Of a stretch of DNA of 5,591 nt, positions 4,310 through 5,591 are shown piece after piece. Source of the stretch: Bacteroides sp. (GTDB lineage: Bacteria > Bacteroidota > Bacteroidia > Bacteroidales > GCA-2748055); the NCBI GenBank assembly GCA_011048475.1, contig DSDZ01000476.1, positions 1 to 5,591 on the forward strand. The letters are read 5' to 3'. The notes beneath the pieces were generated by a model. That model ran no database searches and was not told the origin of the DNA. It was given only the letters and a program-made list of their open reading frames with translations. The stretch's first letter is position 1. Every line of letters starts with the position of its first letter. The translations under genes and the position numbers were made by a program.

Positions 4310-5591
4310 TTAACGGATCAACGTGACATCGCTTTCCGGCAGCCTGATCCTTACCCCGTTGATTCTTTGCTCCACATTGTTCCTGTATGTGATGGTCATT
4401 ACCAGGTTTCCTTCCTCATCATATTTCTTCCAGTTCTTTTCCCGTATCCCCATTTCATAATACTGTTCTTCCTTCAACGCGCCCGAAGGATAATAATATT
4501 TGTGTTTCTTATCCGGATTCCCCCGTGAATAATATCCTTCATACTGAAGGGTTCCGTCACTGTAATAATACTTCCACTCTCCTTCCCTGAGCCCGATGAT
4601 ATAGCTGCCTCTTTCTGTATGGTCACCCACCTGGTAGAGCCATTCACCGTCCTTTTCCCCGTTGATATACTGGCCTTTTGAAAGAATATTGCCCCCCTGG
4701 TCATATTCTACAAACTCACCATCTTCCCGGCCGTTCAGATACCGCTCCTCCCTCCAGACGTTCCCGTTTGGGTAGTACCAGGTCCAGTCTCCGTGAAACC
4801 TGCCCCTTTCAAACCTCCCTTTCTGTTCGATGCCTCCCGACCGGTAATAATACGTCCATGTTCCGGAACGCTGGTTATTCAGATAGGCACCCTTCGCCCT
4901 TATCTCTCCCGTATTGTAAAAGTCGGTCCAGGCACCCGTCCTGTTTCCCTGTATATCGATGATCCCTTCCGATATCTTCTGACCGTTTTCATTGTACAGA
5001 TAAGCATTGACTACGGTTCCGGTGGTGTCATAGAACCTGTGAATCCCCACGGGTACTCCCTCCCGGTATCCTCCCTGAAACACAAGCCTTCCCTGCTCGT
5101 CATAAGTATTTTTCATATCCAGCAGCTCACGGATATCTTCATCGATCTCCTCCACGATCTTTCCCCTCTCATACCTCATCGCCACCACCAATTCACCATC
5201 TCCGTCATACTCCCTGTAATACCCGTGCAGCTGATCATCCAGATAGTTTTCCTCTTTTTTGATCCTGCCGCTGCTGTCGTATTCCCTGAATGTTCCCTGC
5301 TTTCTTCCCTGTGAATCCCTGCGGTTGATCCTTTCCCTGTTCACCAGGTAGTTTTCATTATAATCCATTACCGTAATCAGGGTACTGTCCCTGGAATATT
5401 CCCTGGCCAGTCCGTGTTTTTTTCCGTTTTTATAGTAAACGATCTGCTTCAGTTCACCCGTCGGATAGTAGTAATAGGAATTTCCTTCCCTCCTTCCGTT
5501 CACATAAAGTTCTTTTTCGATCACCGTTGCCCTGCCCGGTCTTAACGGATTATCATAACTGTATGTTACCGAATAACCACTTTTCTCACCC
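4310..5591 (-). CDS. MORN-variant repeat protein (YwqK-like family), 5' end outside the window
   Basis: The frame runs from the TAA at 4312-4310 to the window edge without a stop. A GTG at 5524 is in frame, but 22 further codons upstream already read like repeat protein (GEKSGYSVTYSYDNPLRPGR), so the true start lies beyond 5591. Numbering from that GTG, 404 residues follow. The C-terminal half (197-380) is a regular array of eight units of about 24 residues: G-x-W-x-x-Y-Y-x-x-G-x-x-x-x-x-x-Y-x-x-G, with glycines or equivalents at 197, 221, 245, 269, 293, 315, 339 and 363. The N-terminal half (1-196) holds longer, degenerate units. This matches the MORN_2 / 'YwqK family antitoxin' annotation class, of beta-hairpin repeats often found in exported Bacteroidota proteins. 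The antitoxin name is inherited and there is no toxin gene here. Location cannot be judged without the N-terminus. ruvB starts 9 bp downstream. Function unknown. Confidence 0.88.
   Translation of the reverse strand, partial: GEKSGYSVTYSYDNPLRPGRATVIEKELYVNGRREGNSYYYYPTGELKQIVYYKNGKKHGLAREYSRDSTLITVMDYNENYLVNRERINRRDSQGRKQGTFREYDSSGRIKKEENYLDDQLHGYYREYDGDGELVVAMRYERGKIVEEIDEDIRELLDMKNTYDEQGRLVFQGGYREGVPVGIHRFYDTTGTVVNAYLYNENGQKISEGIIDIQGNRTGAWTDFYNTGEIRAKGAYLNNQRSGTWTYYYRSGGIEQKGRFERGRFHGDWTWYYPNGNVWREERYLNGREDGEFVEYDQGGNILSKGQYINGEKDGEWLYQVGDHTERGSYIIGLREGEWKYYYSDGTLQYEGYYSRGNPDKKHKYYYPSGALKEEQYYEMGIREKNWKKYDEEGNLVMTITYRNNVEQRINGVRIRLPESDVTLIR

Noticed and set aside
5270..5410. Frequent TTCCCTG strings suggesting a DNA-level repeat or Chi-like cluster
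   Set aside because: They fall in different codon contexts of the MORN gene and follow from its use of AGG-GA and CAG-GG codons; spacing is irregular.
5522..5524. GTG as the start of the MORN-repeat gene
   Set aside because: The frame continues open to the window edge with repeat-like sequence, so the gene is truncated by the window rather than starting here.
4310..5591. Toxin-antitoxin module
   Set aside because: Only the family label suggests it; the adjacent gene is ruvB and no toxin-like gene is present.

Overview
The window looks like ordinary chromosomal DNA from a member of the Bacteroidota, most likely Bacteroidales or a near relative, with mid-range GC. Three things point there. 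Genes start behind A/T-rich leaders, mostly without Shine-Dalgarno sequences. Intergenic gaps carry copies of the Bacteroidota -7 promoter motif TAnnTTTG. The proteins have phylum-typical forms: a cyclophilin with a long insertion before the LDG motif, PheS with a CxxC-x4-CxxC knuckle and no adjacent pheT, and a MORN-variant repeat protein.

Layout, left to right. Positions 1-52 hold the start of a minus-strand gene that runs off the edge. A divergent promoter region (53-110) separates it from a plus-strand pair: an exported cyclophilin-type peptidyl-prolyl isomerase (111-791) and pheS (832-1851). pheS converges on a minus-strand OsmC-family gene of the YhfA type (1869-2285). That gene is divergent from a Crp/Fnr-family regulator (2347-3048), and the two share a 61-bp region in which two -7 boxes face each other. 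The regulator converges, with a 6-bp gap, on a minus-strand unit. Read in its own direction, this unit is a MORN-repeat protein (5' end outside the window, stop at 4310), ruvB (4300-3281), and a 56-residue two-helix membrane protein (3225-3055) that is short and easily missed. An intrinsic terminator for the unit lies inside the 3' end of the regulator gene (3026-2998).

Functionally the window mixes housekeeping (translation by PheS, Holliday-junction migration by RuvB, folding of exported proteins by the cyclophilin) with a probable redox or stress pair (OsmC-like protein and an Fnr-like regulator with two CxxC motifs). I see no mobile element, CRISPR array, rRNA or tRNA gene, and no clear new multi-gene system. 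The best leads are the OsmC/Fnr divergent promoter, which parallels the yhfA-crp arrangement of Escherichia coli, the regulator's cysteine pattern, the terminator buried in an opposing coding sequence, and the MORN-protein/ruvB pairing.

The -35/-33 parts of the proposed promoters are weak or absent. All family assignments come from reading motifs, not from database searches.
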